DNA of 43,088 nt from Micromonospora sp. RP3T (GTDB taxonomy: Bacteria; Actinomycetota; Actinomycetes; Mycobacteriales; Micromonosporaceae), in the NCBI RefSeq assembly GCF_003027925.1, contig NZ_PYPS01000050.1, forward strand, positions 1-43,088. Reading direction: 5' to 3'. Under the pieces are notes generated by a model, which was given only the letters and a program-made list of their open reading frames with translations, did not search any database and was not told where the DNA came from. Position numbers and translations under genes: made by a program. Shown here in pieces: positions 7,828-15,117 of this stretch. The first letter of the stretch is position 1, and every line of letters begins with the position of its first letter.

Positions 7828-8396
7828 GTGACCTGGCGGGCGGGCTCGTGGCACGGGTCCGAGCGGTGCGGTACAAGGTGGCCCGGGTCAGCCCGCTGCC
7901 GCTGCTGGTACGCGGCGGCATCTTCCTCGTCGTGCTCGCCGGCTTCCTGCTGGCGTACCCGGTGCAGATGCTGGCCCCGCGGTCGCTGCTGGCCCTGGCG
8001 GTGGCCGCGGTGCTGCCGGCGGTCGCGCCGCGCCGGCTCTGGCCGACGTTCGCCGCGCTGGTGACGGTCGGCGGCTGGCTGCTGGCCACGCTCGGCTACG
8101 ACCGGCCGCCGGCGCTGTGGCGGCTGCTCGCCGTGGCCACGCTGCTCTACCTGGCGCACACGCTCTGCGCGTTGGCCGCGTTGCTGCCCTACGACGGGTT
8201 GATCGACCCGGACCTGGTGCTGCGGTGGCTGGCCCGGGCCGGTGGCGTGGTGCTGGCCAGCGCCGTGCTCGGCATCGTGCTGGCGTGGCTGGGCGGGCTC
8301 GGCGGGACCGACGGGACGCAGGCGGCGACCGTGGTGGGACTACTGGTCGCGGTGGGGCTGAGCGCGTTGCTGGGGTGGCTGCTGCGTCGCAGATGA
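7824..8396 (+). CDS. Polytopic membrane protein closing the MoxR operon
   Basis: 190 residues from a GTG overlapping the DUF58 stop. Five or six hydrophobic helices are visible (LLVRGGIFLVVLAGFLLAYP, the Leu/Ala-rich segment near 60-75, FAALVTVGGWLLATLGY, LLAVATLLYLAHTLCALAALL, VVLASAVLGIVLAWLG, VVGLLVAVGLSALLGWLL). No catalytic motif is seen. At this position many actinobacteria carry a large membrane transglutaminase; this gene is far too short for that and lacks a transglutaminase core. Confidence 0.75.
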   Translation: MSDLAGGLVARVRAVRYKVARVSPLPLLVRGGIFLVVLAGFLLAYPVQMLAPRSLLALAVAAVLPAVAPRRLWPTFAALVTVGGWLLATLGYDRPPALWRLLAVATLLYLAHTLCALAALLPYDGLIDPDLVLRWLARAGGVVLASAVLGIVLAWLGGLGGTDGTQAATVVGLLVAVGLSALLGWLLRRR

Positions 8397-8489
8397 CGGG
8401 ACGCGGCCAGACGTTGCGCAGGTCACACCGGTTGTGCTCCGTCACAGAAGGGGGTCTCGCGCGGTATTACCGGAGCCGCCCGGGGAAAG

Positions 8490-9830
8490 ATGGATGACGT
8501 GAATCCGAAGCGGATCCTTGTCGTGGGTGCCGGGCACGTCGGCCTGTACGCCGCTCTGCGTCTGTCGAAGAAGCTGAGCTCGCGTGAGGCCGAGGTGGTC
8601 GTCGTCGACCCGCAGCCCCACATGACGTACCAGCCGTTCCTCCCGGAGGCTTCGGCCGGCAACATCTCCCCGCGGCACGCTGTGGTGCCGCTGCGGCGGG
8701 AGTTGCGAAAGTGCACGGTGGTGGCCGGCACGGTCACCCGCATCGACCACGACCGCAAGACCGCCGTGGTGCAGCCGATCAGCGGCCCGACCCGGGAAAT
8801 CCCGTACGACCACGTGGTGGTCGCCCCCGGCTCGGTCTCGCGCACCCTGCCGATCCCGGGCCTGCACGAGAACGGCATCGGGTTCAAGACCATCGGTGAG
8901 GCCATCTTCCTGCGCAACCACGTGCTGGACCGGCTGGACGTGGCGGCCGCCACGACCGACCCGGCGGTCCGCAGCCGCGCGCTGACGTTCACGTTCGTGG
9001 GCGGCGGTTACGCCGGCATCGAGGCGCTCGCCGAGATGGAGGACATGGCCCGCGACGCGCTGCGCTACTACCCGGAGCTGAAGCCGGAGGAGATGCGCTG
9101 GGTGCTGGTCGAGGCGACCCAGCGGGTGCTGCCCGAGGTCGACCGGGACATGGGTGCCTACACGGTGCAGCAGCTGCTGAAGCGGAACATGGACATCCGG
9201 CTGGACACCCGACTGGAGTCCTGCGTCGACGGGGTGGTCAAGCTCTCCGACGGCGACAGCTTCCCGTCCGACACCATCGTGTGGACGGCCGGCGTGAAGC
9301 CGTCGCCGATGCTGGACGCCACCGACTTCCCGCGTGACGAGCGGCGCCGGGTGACCTGCCGGCCGACGCTCCAGATCGTGGACGGCGACCGGGTCGTCGA
9401 GGGCGCGTGGAGCGCCGGCGACTGTGCCGCCGTGCCGGACCTGACCAAGGAGCCGGGCAACTTCTGCTCGCCCAGCGCCCAGCACGCGGTGCGGCAGGCG
9501 GCCCGGATGGCCGACAACATCGTGAACGTGATCCGCGGGCGCGAACCGGTCGACTACAAGCACAAGCACGCCGGCAGCGTGGCCAGCCTCGGCCTGCACA
9601 AGGGCGTGGCGCAGGTCTACGGCGTGAAGATGACCGGCTGGCCGGCGTGGTTCATGCACCGGACGTACCACATGTCGCGGATCCCGTCGTTCAACCGCAA
9701 GGTCAGGGTGGTGGTGGACTGGTCGCTGGCGTTCTTCCTCAAGCGTGAGGTGGTCGCGCTGGGCCAGCTGCACGACCCGCGTGAGGAGTTCGCGGAGGCG
9801 TCCGCCCCGCCGGTCGGCGCGCGCGTCTGA
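8490..9830 (+). CDS. ndh: Type II NADH dehydrogenase (NDH-2)
   Basis: 446 residues. The FAD-binding motif is ILVVGAGHVGLYAALRL near the N-terminus, the second dinucleotide fold (NADH) is FTFVGGGYAGIEALAEME, and the second FAD motif is VVEGAWSAGDCAAV. The C-terminal region (WFMHRTYHMSRIPSFNRK) fits the membrane-associating end of NDH-2. It would oxidise NADH and reduce menaquinone on the cytoplasmic face without pumping protons. GGGGAAAG precedes the ATG. Some homologues are annotated only as FAD-dependent oxidoreductases, so the electron acceptor is inferred. A strong terminator follows. Confidence 0.88.
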   Translation: MDDVNPKRILVVGAGHVGLYAALRLSKKLSSREAEVVVVDPQPHMTYQPFLPEASAGNISPRHAVVPLRRELRKCTVVAGTVTRIDHDRKTAVVQPISGPTREIPYDHVVVAPGSVSRTLPIPGLHENGIGFKTIGEAIFLRNHVLDRLDVAAATTDPAVRSRALTFTFVGGGYAGIEALAEMEDMARDALRYYPELKPEEMRWVLVEATQRVLPEVDRDMGAYTVQQLLKRNMDIRLDTRLESCVDGVVKLSDGDSFPSDTIVWTAGVKPSPMLDATDFPRDERRRVTCRPTLQIVDGDRVVEGAWSAGDCAAVPDLTKEPGNFCSPSAQHAVRQAARMADNIVNVIRGREPVDYKHKHAGSVASLGLHKGVAQVYGVKMTGWPAWFMHRTYHMSRIPSFNRKVRVVVDWSLAFFLKREVVALGQLHDPREEFAEASAPPVGARV

Positions 9831-9839
9831 CGTTCGTTC

Positions 9840-9873
9840 CGAAAGGCCCTTCCCGCACGGGAGGGGCCTTTCG
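9840..9873 (+). terminator. Terminator hairpin after ndh
   Basis: CGAAAGGCCCTTCCCG (9840-9855) pairs with CGGGAGGGGCCTTTCG with one mismatch and a very short loop. It lies 10 bases after the ndh stop and just before the convergent gene's stop, so it can serve both strands. There is no long T tract, as usual in this group. Confidence 0.85.
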
Positions 9874-9884
9874 TCGTACCCGGG

Positions 9885-11714
9885 TCAGAACCGCCAGGTC
9901 CAGGCGTCGGCGACCCGGAGGCCCGGACCGAAGAGCGCCTCCAGCGCGCGGCGCAGCAGCTCCGCGTGCGGGGCGTCGTCGGTGAGCGCCACGCAGGACG
10001 CGCCCCAGGCGTCGACGTCCCGGGCCGCCTGGCGGCGCTGCCGGTCACCGATCGCCGGAGCGACGCCCCGCCGGGCCACGTCGGCCAGCAGCGCCGAGGT
10101 GGGACGCTGCCAGGTGCCCATGGTGGCCGAGCCGCCGGGACCGTACGGGCCGATGAAGAACCCCTCCGGCATGCCGAACCCGACGCCGGTGACGGTGGCC
10201 CACCGCATCGGTCCGGGGTGCTGCGGGGTGGCCGTGGGCACCGGCACCAGCACCCCGCCCGGGCGTACGCACTGTCGCCAGTGGCCGCCGGTGACGAACT
10301 CGGGCAGCGGCGGCCGGTCGATCGTGGGCAGCGGCGTCGGGAAGACGCTGAGCAGGGCGGCGCCGACCGCCAGCGGCACCAGCCGGCGCGCCGCACCCGG
10401 CTCGTGCAGCGCCCGGTGCACGGCGAGCGTGAGCACGGTGCCGACCAGCGGCAGCACGGCCAGCGCGAACCGGGTGGGCAGCGCGCCGTCCACCACCGGC
10501 AGGCCGGCCAGCAGCGCGTACGGGCCGGGCACGCCGGTCCGCTCGCCGCCGGCGACCACCTCGGGGCCGAGCGAGAACGCGGCCATGACCAGCGCCGCGA
10601 CGACCAGGGCGCGCACGAGCGCGCGCCGGCCGAGCCAGACCGCACACCCGGCCGCCACCACCAGCAGCGGCCAGCCCAGGAACGTGGTGAACTCCGCCGG
10701 GCCGGTGGTCAGCCGGACCGCCTCCGGGCTGCCGAGCACGGTCAGCGCGGAGAGCCGGGTCCAGCCGGTCAGGTCGGCGGAGAAGTAGGCGGGTGGGAAC
10801 ATCCCGTCGGCGACGCCCTGCGGACCGGCGAACTGGAGCCGGAGCGGGTGCGCCAGCACCACCAGCGCGAGCCCGGCGGCGCCGAGCAGCCCGCCGGCGA
10901 AGCCGGGCAGTGCCCGACGCGACAGCTCCCGGTCGGCCAGCCCGTACGCGACGGCCAGCACCGCCAGCGTGAGCGCGGTGAGGAAGAGCACCTCCTCGCC
11001 GACGAAGACCTGGACGACGGCGGTGCCGGCCAGCCCGACCGCCGAGGAGATCATCCGGCGGCGGTCCGGACCGTCCCGGCGACCGGCCGGGTCGGCGGCG
11101 CGCAGCAGCCGGACCACCAGCCAGACCAGCACCGGGACCAGCCACTGCGCGGTCATGTGCAGGTGGCCGTTGCTCTGCGAGACCATGCCCGGCCCGAAGC
11201 CGCAGAGCGCCGCGCCGAGCCCGGCGGCGAGCCGGTGGGCCCGCAGCGTCCTGGTGAACAGCAGATACCAGGCGATCGCCGTGCCGGCCAGGTTGCCGGC
11301 GACGAGCAGGGCGAACGCGACCGGCGCGCCGAACGCCCACGTGACCGGCGCGAGCAGCACCCCGAGTGCGACGACGGAGGTGTTGGCCATCAGGTTGACC
11401 CCGTCCGGCGCGTTGAGCCGGTCGGTGACCAGGCTGAAGTCACCGCGCAGGGCCCGCGCGTCGAGCGCCAGGAACCATTCGTAGAGCGTCTGGTCGGCCG
11501 GGTTGAGGGCGAGCGTCCGGGTGCCCGGCGTCGGCCACAGGCCGTGGGTGAGCCCGCCGGCGAACGCCACGAACAGCAGCCCGACCAGCAGGTCCGCGCG
11601 GTGCCGGCGAGCGGCGGCCCGTACCCGGTCGACCCGCGCCGCGGCGGTCGCCGGTGCGGGTCGGACCGCCTGGTCGCGGTCGGGCCCGGGGGCCGCGCGG
11701 GCGGCGCTGGTCAC
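9885..11714 (-). CDS. Polytopic membrane protein, putative GT-C fold glycosyltransferase
   Basis: 609 residues from GTG 11714, which keeps the gene clear of the tRNA upstream. About 11-12 hydrophobic helices are spread over the first 470 residues, beginning with ADLLVGLLFVAFAGGLTHGL. A large extracytoplasmic loop after the first helix contains NPADQTLYEWFL with an acidic residue at the position expected in GT-C enzymes, and a soluble C-terminal part of about 130 residues follows. GT-C enzymes use lipid-linked sugars outside the membrane. The specific reaction cannot be told from the sequence. It is convergent with ndh. Confidence 0.65.
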   Translation of the reverse strand: MTSAARAAPGPDRDQAVRPAPATAAARVDRVRAAARRHRADLLVGLLFVAFAGGLTHGLWPTPGTRTLALNPADQTLYEWFLALDARALRGDFSLVTDRLNAPDGVNLMANTSVVALGVLLAPVTWAFGAPVAFALLVAGNLAGTAIAWYLLFTRTLRAHRLAAGLGAALCGFGPGMVSQSNGHLHMTAQWLVPVLVWLVVRLLRAADPAGRRDGPDRRRMISSAVGLAGTAVVQVFVGEEVLFLTALTLAVLAVAYGLADRELSRRALPGFAGGLLGAAGLALVVLAHPLRLQFAGPQGVADGMFPPAYFSADLTGWTRLSALTVLGSPEAVRLTTGPAEFTTFLGWPLLVVAAGCAVWLGRRALVRALVVAALVMAAFSLGPEVVAGGERTGVPGPYALLAGLPVVDGALPTRFALAVLPLVGTVLTLAVHRALHEPGAARRLVPLAVGAALLSVFPTPLPTIDRPPLPEFVTGGHWRQCVRPGGVLVPVPTATPQHPGPMRWATVTGVGFGMPEGFFIGPYGPGGSATMGTWQRPTSALLADVARRGVAPAIGDRQRRQAARDVDAWGASCVALTDDAPHAELLRRALEALFGPGLRVADAWTWRF

Positions 11715-11815
11715 GGCCCCGACCCTATCGGCCGCCCCCCACGGGGTACGCCGCGGCGCGGCGCAGCCGCTACGGTGAGATCTGCACCGCGCGTGTCGGC
11801 GCGGCGGTGTCACCC

Positions 11816-11896
11816 GCCCGGGTGGTGGAACGGCAGACACGGCCGCCTTAAAAGCGGCTGCCGAAAGGCGTGCGGGTTCGACCCCCGCCCCGGGCA
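11816..11896 (+). tRNA. tRNA-Leu (anticodon UAA), bldA type
   Basis: Acceptor arms GCCCGGG (11816-11822) and CCCGGGC (11889-11895) pair perfectly, with discriminator A at 11896. The anticodon stem is GCCGC/GCGGC around loop CTTAAAA, giving anticodon TAA at 11849-11851. A class II variable arm (GCC-GAAA-GGC) and the T arm GCGGG-TTCGACC-CCCGC are present. CCA is not encoded. This is the tRNA that reads the rare UUA codon; in Streptomyces its gene is bldA and its supply limits development and antibiotic production. Confidence 0.95.
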
Positions 11897-11929
11897 CGGA
11901 ACTCTCAGCTTTCCCACAGCTTGCCGCCG

Positions 11930-11978
11930 CCCAGCGTGTTGTCGCCGCGTCTACGCTGGGAGGTGCACGTCTACGTGC
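11930..11978 (+). promoter_or_regulatory. Two inverted repeats between tRNA and BI-1 gene
   Basis: CCCAGCGT/ACGCTGGG (11930-11937 and 11953-11960, 15-base loop) could be the tRNA terminator or part of the next promoter. GCACGT-CT-ACGTGC (11965-11978) is a perfect compact palindrome and a plausible operator for the gene starting at 12007. Confidence 0.4.
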
Positions 11979-12006
11979 GAACGACCCCCTGAGGGAGGCC
12001 TGAGAA

Positions 12007-12840
12007 GTGAAGACCTCGAACCCGGTGCTCGCCCGGCTCGGCCAGGCGGCCGAGCGTGAGCGGGCGACCGGGTACGCCCAGCCCGGGCCGTACGGTCAGC
12101 CCGGATACCCCCAGCAGTACCCGCCGCAGCAGCAGTACCCGAGCGGCTACGGCCAGCCGGTGGCCCCGCCCGCGGTGACCCCGATGACCCTCGACGACGT
12201 GGTCGTCAAGACGGTCCTCATGCTCGCCATCCTGGGTGCCTCGGCCGCCGCGGCCTGGGTGCTCGTGCCGGACGCCCTGGTCGGCGTCGCCTGGATCGGC
12301 GCCGCCGTGGTCGGCCTGGTGCTCGGCCTGATCATCTCGTTCTCCCGGATGGCGAACCCGGCGCTCGTGGTGACGTACTCGATCGTCGAGGGCGTCTTCG
12401 TCGGCATGGTCAGCAAGGCGTTCGACTCGCTCTACGACGGCATCGTGCTTCAGGCGGTGGCGGCCAGCTTCGGCGTCTTCTTCCTGATGGCGATGATCTA
12501 CAAGGCGCGGATCATCCGGGCCACCCCGAAGTTCGCCCGGATCATGGTGGCGATCATCGCCGGTCTGTTCGGGGTGATGCTGGTCAACCTGGTGCTGTCG
12601 CTGTTCGGCGTCAACACGCACCTGCGGGACGGCAGCCCGCTCGCCATCGGCTTCAGCCTGGTCTGCATCGTGGTGGCGTCGCTGAGCTTCGTGCTCAACT
12701 TCGCTCAGATCGAGGAGGGGGTCCGGATGGGGCTCCCGCAGCGCTACGCCTGGACGGCCGCGTTCGGCATCGTGGTCGGCCTGGTCTGGCTCTACATCGA
12801 GATCCTGCGACTGCTCAGCTACTTCCAGGGCGACGACTGA
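12007..12840 (+). CDS. Bax inhibitor-1/YccA family membrane protein
   Basis: 277 residues from GTG 12007, preceded by GGGAGG. The first 58 residues are soluble and rich in Gln, Pro, Tyr and Gly (YPQQYPPQQQYPSGYGQP). Seven hydrophobic helices follow, including TVLMLAILGASAAAAWVLVP, NPALVVTYSIVEGVFVGMVS and the last one in FGIVVGLVWLYIEILRLLSYF. Bacterial members of this family (YetJ, YccA) are proton-sensitive calcium leak channels or protease-associated proteins. The role in actinomycetes is unknown. The low-complexity N-terminus is common in actinobacterial copies. Confidence 0.9.
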   Translation: MKTSNPVLARLGQAAERERATGYAQPGPYGQPGYPQQYPPQQQYPSGYGQPVAPPAVTPMTLDDVVVKTVLMLAILGASAAAAWVLVPDALVGVAWIGAAVVGLVLGLIISFSRMANPALVVTYSIVEGVFVGMVSKAFDSLYDGIVLQAVAASFGVFFLMAMIYKARIIRATPKFARIMVAIIAGLFGVMLVNLVLSLFGVNTHLRDGSPLAIGFSLVCIVVASLSFVLNFAQIEEGVRMGLPQRYAWTAAFGIVVGLVWLYIEILRLLSYFQGDD

Positions 12841-12858
12841 CCGTCCCGCCCGCCCGTC

Positions 12859-12894
12859 GACGCCCGCCTGCCGCATCCCGCGGCGGCGGGCGTC
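12859..12894 (+). terminator. Terminator after BI-1 family gene
   Basis: GACGCCCGCC (12859-12868) pairs perfectly with GGCGGGCGTC (12885-12894); an inner GCCGC/GCGGC stem follows a single bulged T. It begins 19 bases after the stop codon. The stem is very stable, without a long T run. Confidence 0.85.
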
Positions 12895-12913
12895 GTCCGT
12901 AGACTCGGCGGTG

Positions 12914-13234
12914 ATGAGCGCAGCGGAACTGGACCGGGCGGTGGCCCTGCTGGTCCGACAGATCGGTCACTGGCAGCAGCCGCGCTGGTCGGCGCCGGCC
13001 GCGGGCGGCAACGTGTCCCGGGCCGACCTGGTGCACAAGCTGGTCCAGGAGCTCGCCAACCTGGCCGCCGACGCCGCCGGTGAGCCGCGCCGCAAGGTGC
13101 CCCGGCTGCCCAGCGACCTGTCCCTGCCCGACCAGCTCCGGGTGGTCGCCGCCGACCTGGCCCTGGCCGCCCCTCCGGCCCCGGTCCTGGCCGCCGCCGT
13201 CGACGCGGTGACCCGCACCCGCACCACCCTGTAA
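12914..13234 (+). CDS. Conserved hypothetical protein, 106 aa
   Basis: A small, mostly helical protein starting MSAAELDRAVALLVRQIGHW, with one QPRWSAP segment and no membrane span. TAGACT at 12900-12905 resembles a -10 box that would start transcription at about 12912-12914, so the message is probably leaderless and begins at this ATG; GTG 12911 is the alternative. Codon usage matches real genes. I do not recognise a function; the helical N-terminus with alternating hydrophobic residues suggests a small binding or oligomerising protein. Confidence 0.7.
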   Translation: MSAAELDRAVALLVRQIGHWQQPRWSAPAAGGNVSRADLVHKLVQELANLAADAAGEPRRKVPRLPSDLSLPDQLRVVAADLALAAPPAPVLAAAVDAVTRTRTTL

Positions 13235-13254
13235 CCCCCTTCCCCGTCCCCGTC

Positions 13255-13331
13255 CCCGCGATCTTGCACTTGTTGCCCCCATTGATCGGACATGACGGGC
13301 GAACTTCGGGCCGGAAGTGCAAGATCGCGGG
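13255..13331. repeat. Palindromic intergenic element A (17-base arms)
   Basis: CCCGCGATCTTGCACTT (13255-13271) and its exact reverse complement (13315-13331) flank a 43-base core. The perfect arms and intergenic position fit a REP or MITE-like dispersed element. From memory, similar arms are common between Micromonospora genes; this window alone shows one copy. Confidence 0.75.
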
Positions 13332-13414
13332 CGAGGTGCAGCGCGTTTCGGGTTCGGTGGTCCGGGCGGTCGCAGCGCGGCGGTCGTGCCGTGGTCTGTC
13401 GGGTGCCCAAGAGG

Positions 13415-13496
13415 TTGATGGCGTGGATGGGTCGGGCGGATGACGCGGACCGGGCGCGGCGACCGCCGCGCGACGCCGACCCGTTTACGCCATCAA
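13415..13496. repeat. Palindromic intergenic element B (interrupted arms)
   Basis: TTGATGGCGT (13415-13424) pairs with ACGCCATCAA (13487-13496), and inside it GGGTCGG (13429-13435) pairs with CCGACCC (13476-13482). The nested arms around a GC-rich core give a long cruciform or hairpin. It lies 83 bases after element A and shares the layout of outer AT-containing arms around a GC core. Confidence 0.65.
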
Positions 13497-13592
13497 GTTG
13501 GTAGGCGGTGGCGACCGGAGCATCTCCCTACCCGGGGGCGGGTCGGTGGCCGGAGGCAGCCGGAGCAGCCGGGGCGGAGTGAGAGTCGGTGA

Positions 13593-15077
13593 TCAGGGCT
13601 TCAGCCAGCGGCGCACCTTGCGCTGACGGGCCCGGTCCCGCGCGCGCAGCACCGCCGGCAGGTCGTGCCCGGCGGCCTCGGCCTGCCGCGCGTGCAGCAG
13701 GCCGTAGGTGAACGTGTTCTCGCCCTCGGCGTACGCCCGCAGCGCGTGCCGGCGCAGCGCCTCCCGGGTCACCACCGAGTCCTGGTGCGTCCCGAGCAGG
13801 TTCTGGAGCGTCTTGAGCCGCTTCACCAGGCGGGCGGCCGGCTTGCCGGCGTCGGGCACCCGGACCTCCACCGCGTACCGGGCCGCCTTGTACTTCTTGC
13901 GCGCCTCGTGCAGGGCGGTGTCCCCGGCCGGTCCCCGGTCGGCCAGCGCCCGGTCCAGCCGCTCGTCGGCGCGCCGCACCGCGCGGCGTAACCGGCGGTC
14001 CACCCAGCGGCGGTTCACCTCGGCGGTCGGACCGTCGAGCAGACGGTCCAGGCGGGTCAGCAGGTCGGGATGCCTGTCGTCGTCCAGTGCCGCGCGCAGG
14101 GCGGTGGTCGACTCGGCCAGGTCGGCGGCGAACCGCTCACCGACCCGCGCGGCCACCGGGCCGAGCACCAGCTCGTCGGGCAGCTCGTGCACCGCCGCGG
14201 CGAGTCGGGCGGTCAGCACCTGGACGTCGCGGACCGCGCCCAGGTCGCCGCCGAGCCGGCGCAGCTCGCCCCGGACCGCCTCGCTCTCCCGCCGGTCCCA
14301 CAGGCCACGGAACGTGCGCAGCGTGGCCCGCAGCCGGCGGATCGCGACGCGCATGTCGTGCACCGCGTCCGCGTCCCCCTGGTACGCCGCCGCGTGGTTG
14401 CCGACGATCGCGTCCCGCTGCTTCCGGGCGTACCTGACGACCGGCCCGGCCGGGCCGGTGGGCGGCCGGTCGTCGAACCGGGCGAGCCGCCCGGCGACCG
14501 CGCGGTGGGACTTGCTGACCGACACCTCCCGGGCACCGGCCTCGGCCAGCCGGGCGGAAACCGCGTCGAGCAGCTCCTCGTCGCCGTCGACCAGCTCGAC
14601 CTCGATCTCGTGCCAGGCCCGGGCGGTGCCGTCGACCAGGTCCTCGGACCGGACGTCGTCCTCGGCGACCTCGGCCAGCACGCGACCGTCGGCGTCCAGC
14701 AGCCGTCGCACCCGGCGGTGGTTGACGATCCGGGCCGCCGGGGCCACCGGCCGACCCCGGGACGCGCCCCGGATCAGCGCGAGCAGCTCAGCCGGCGGGC
14801 CGGCTTCGGCCGGCCCGGCCGGGAACTGGTGCTCGACCCGGGCCCCACCGACCGCGCCCACCTTGAGGTGCCAGCCCGCGTCGTGCCCGCCGGTACGCCG
14901 CCGCAGCGCGTGGGCGCTCCGCAGCAGCCGCAGGTCGTCGGTGTCCCAGTAGACGGCGTCCAGCTCCGACCCGGTGGCGTCGGACATCGTCACGACGCCA
15001 CCGCAGCCGGTCAGATCGGGCAGCCGGAAACCCTCGTCGCCGGAGAATTTGCGCTCACGTTCCACGACGGTCGCCAT
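13593..15077 (-). CDS. CYTH and CHAD domain protein
   Basis: 494 residues. The N-terminal CYTH domain (residues 1-200) carries the ExExK signature in VERERKF (Glu6, Glu8, Lys10), used to bind triphosphates and divalent metal in the tunnel of triphosphate tunnel enzymes. The C-terminal CHAD domain (about 215-490) is helical and rich in Arg and His (HDMRVAIRRLRATLRTFRGL, EARKKYKAARYAVEV), which is typical for polyphosphate binding. Proteins of this architecture are linked to polyphosphate granules; catalytic activity here is inferred. It lies 40 bases downstream of the thiolase and could be co-transcribed with it. Confidence 0.92.
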   Translation of the reverse strand: MATVVERERKFSGDEGFRLPDLTGCGGVVTMSDATGSELDAVYWDTDDLRLLRSAHALRRRTGGHDAGWHLKVGAVGGARVEHQFPAGPAEAGPPAELLALIRGASRGRPVAPAARIVNHRRVRRLLDADGRVLAEVAEDDVRSEDLVDGTARAWHEIEVELVDGDEELLDAVSARLAEAGAREVSVSKSHRAVAGRLARFDDRPPTGPAGPVVRYARKQRDAIVGNHAAAYQGDADAVHDMRVAIRRLRATLRTFRGLWDRRESEAVRGELRRLGGDLGAVRDVQVLTARLAAAVHELPDELVLGPVAARVGERFAADLAESTTALRAALDDDRHPDLLTRLDRLLDGPTAEVNRRWVDRRLRRAVRRADERLDRALADRGPAGDTALHEARKKYKAARYAVEVRVPDAGKPAARLVKRLKTLQNLLGTHQDSVVTREALRRHALRAYAEGENTFTYGLLHARQAEAAGHDLPAVLRARDRARQRKVRRWLKP

Positions 15078-15117
15078 GCGGGTTCCGGTACCCGGCGTGT
15101 GCCCTGGTGAATCGAGC

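Larger units (their letters stand above)
13235..13592. other. Intergenic block with two palindromic elements
   Basis: No gene is supported in these 358 bases. The block contains two separate inverted-repeat elements described as repeats at 13255-13331 and 13415-13496. The GC skew and codon pattern do not resemble coding DNA. Confidence 0.7.

Noticed and set aside
8432..8446. Possible Rex site TTGTGCTCCGTCACA upstream of ndh
   Set aside because: The half-sites are 6 bases apart, not the 8 of TTGTGAA-N4-TTCACAA, so it does not fit the Rex (or CRP) pattern.
8442..9773. Long open frame antisense to the NADH dehydrogenase gene
   Set aside because: Low-complexity His/Arg/Val-rich translation that mirrors the real gene; long antisense frames are expected in DNA with GC-rich third positions.
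11715..11897. N-terminal extension of the GT-C-like gene upstream to 11897
   Set aside because: It would translate the complement of the tRNA-Leu gene (MPGAGVEPARLSAAAF is a known artefact of this), so GTG 11714 was chosen.
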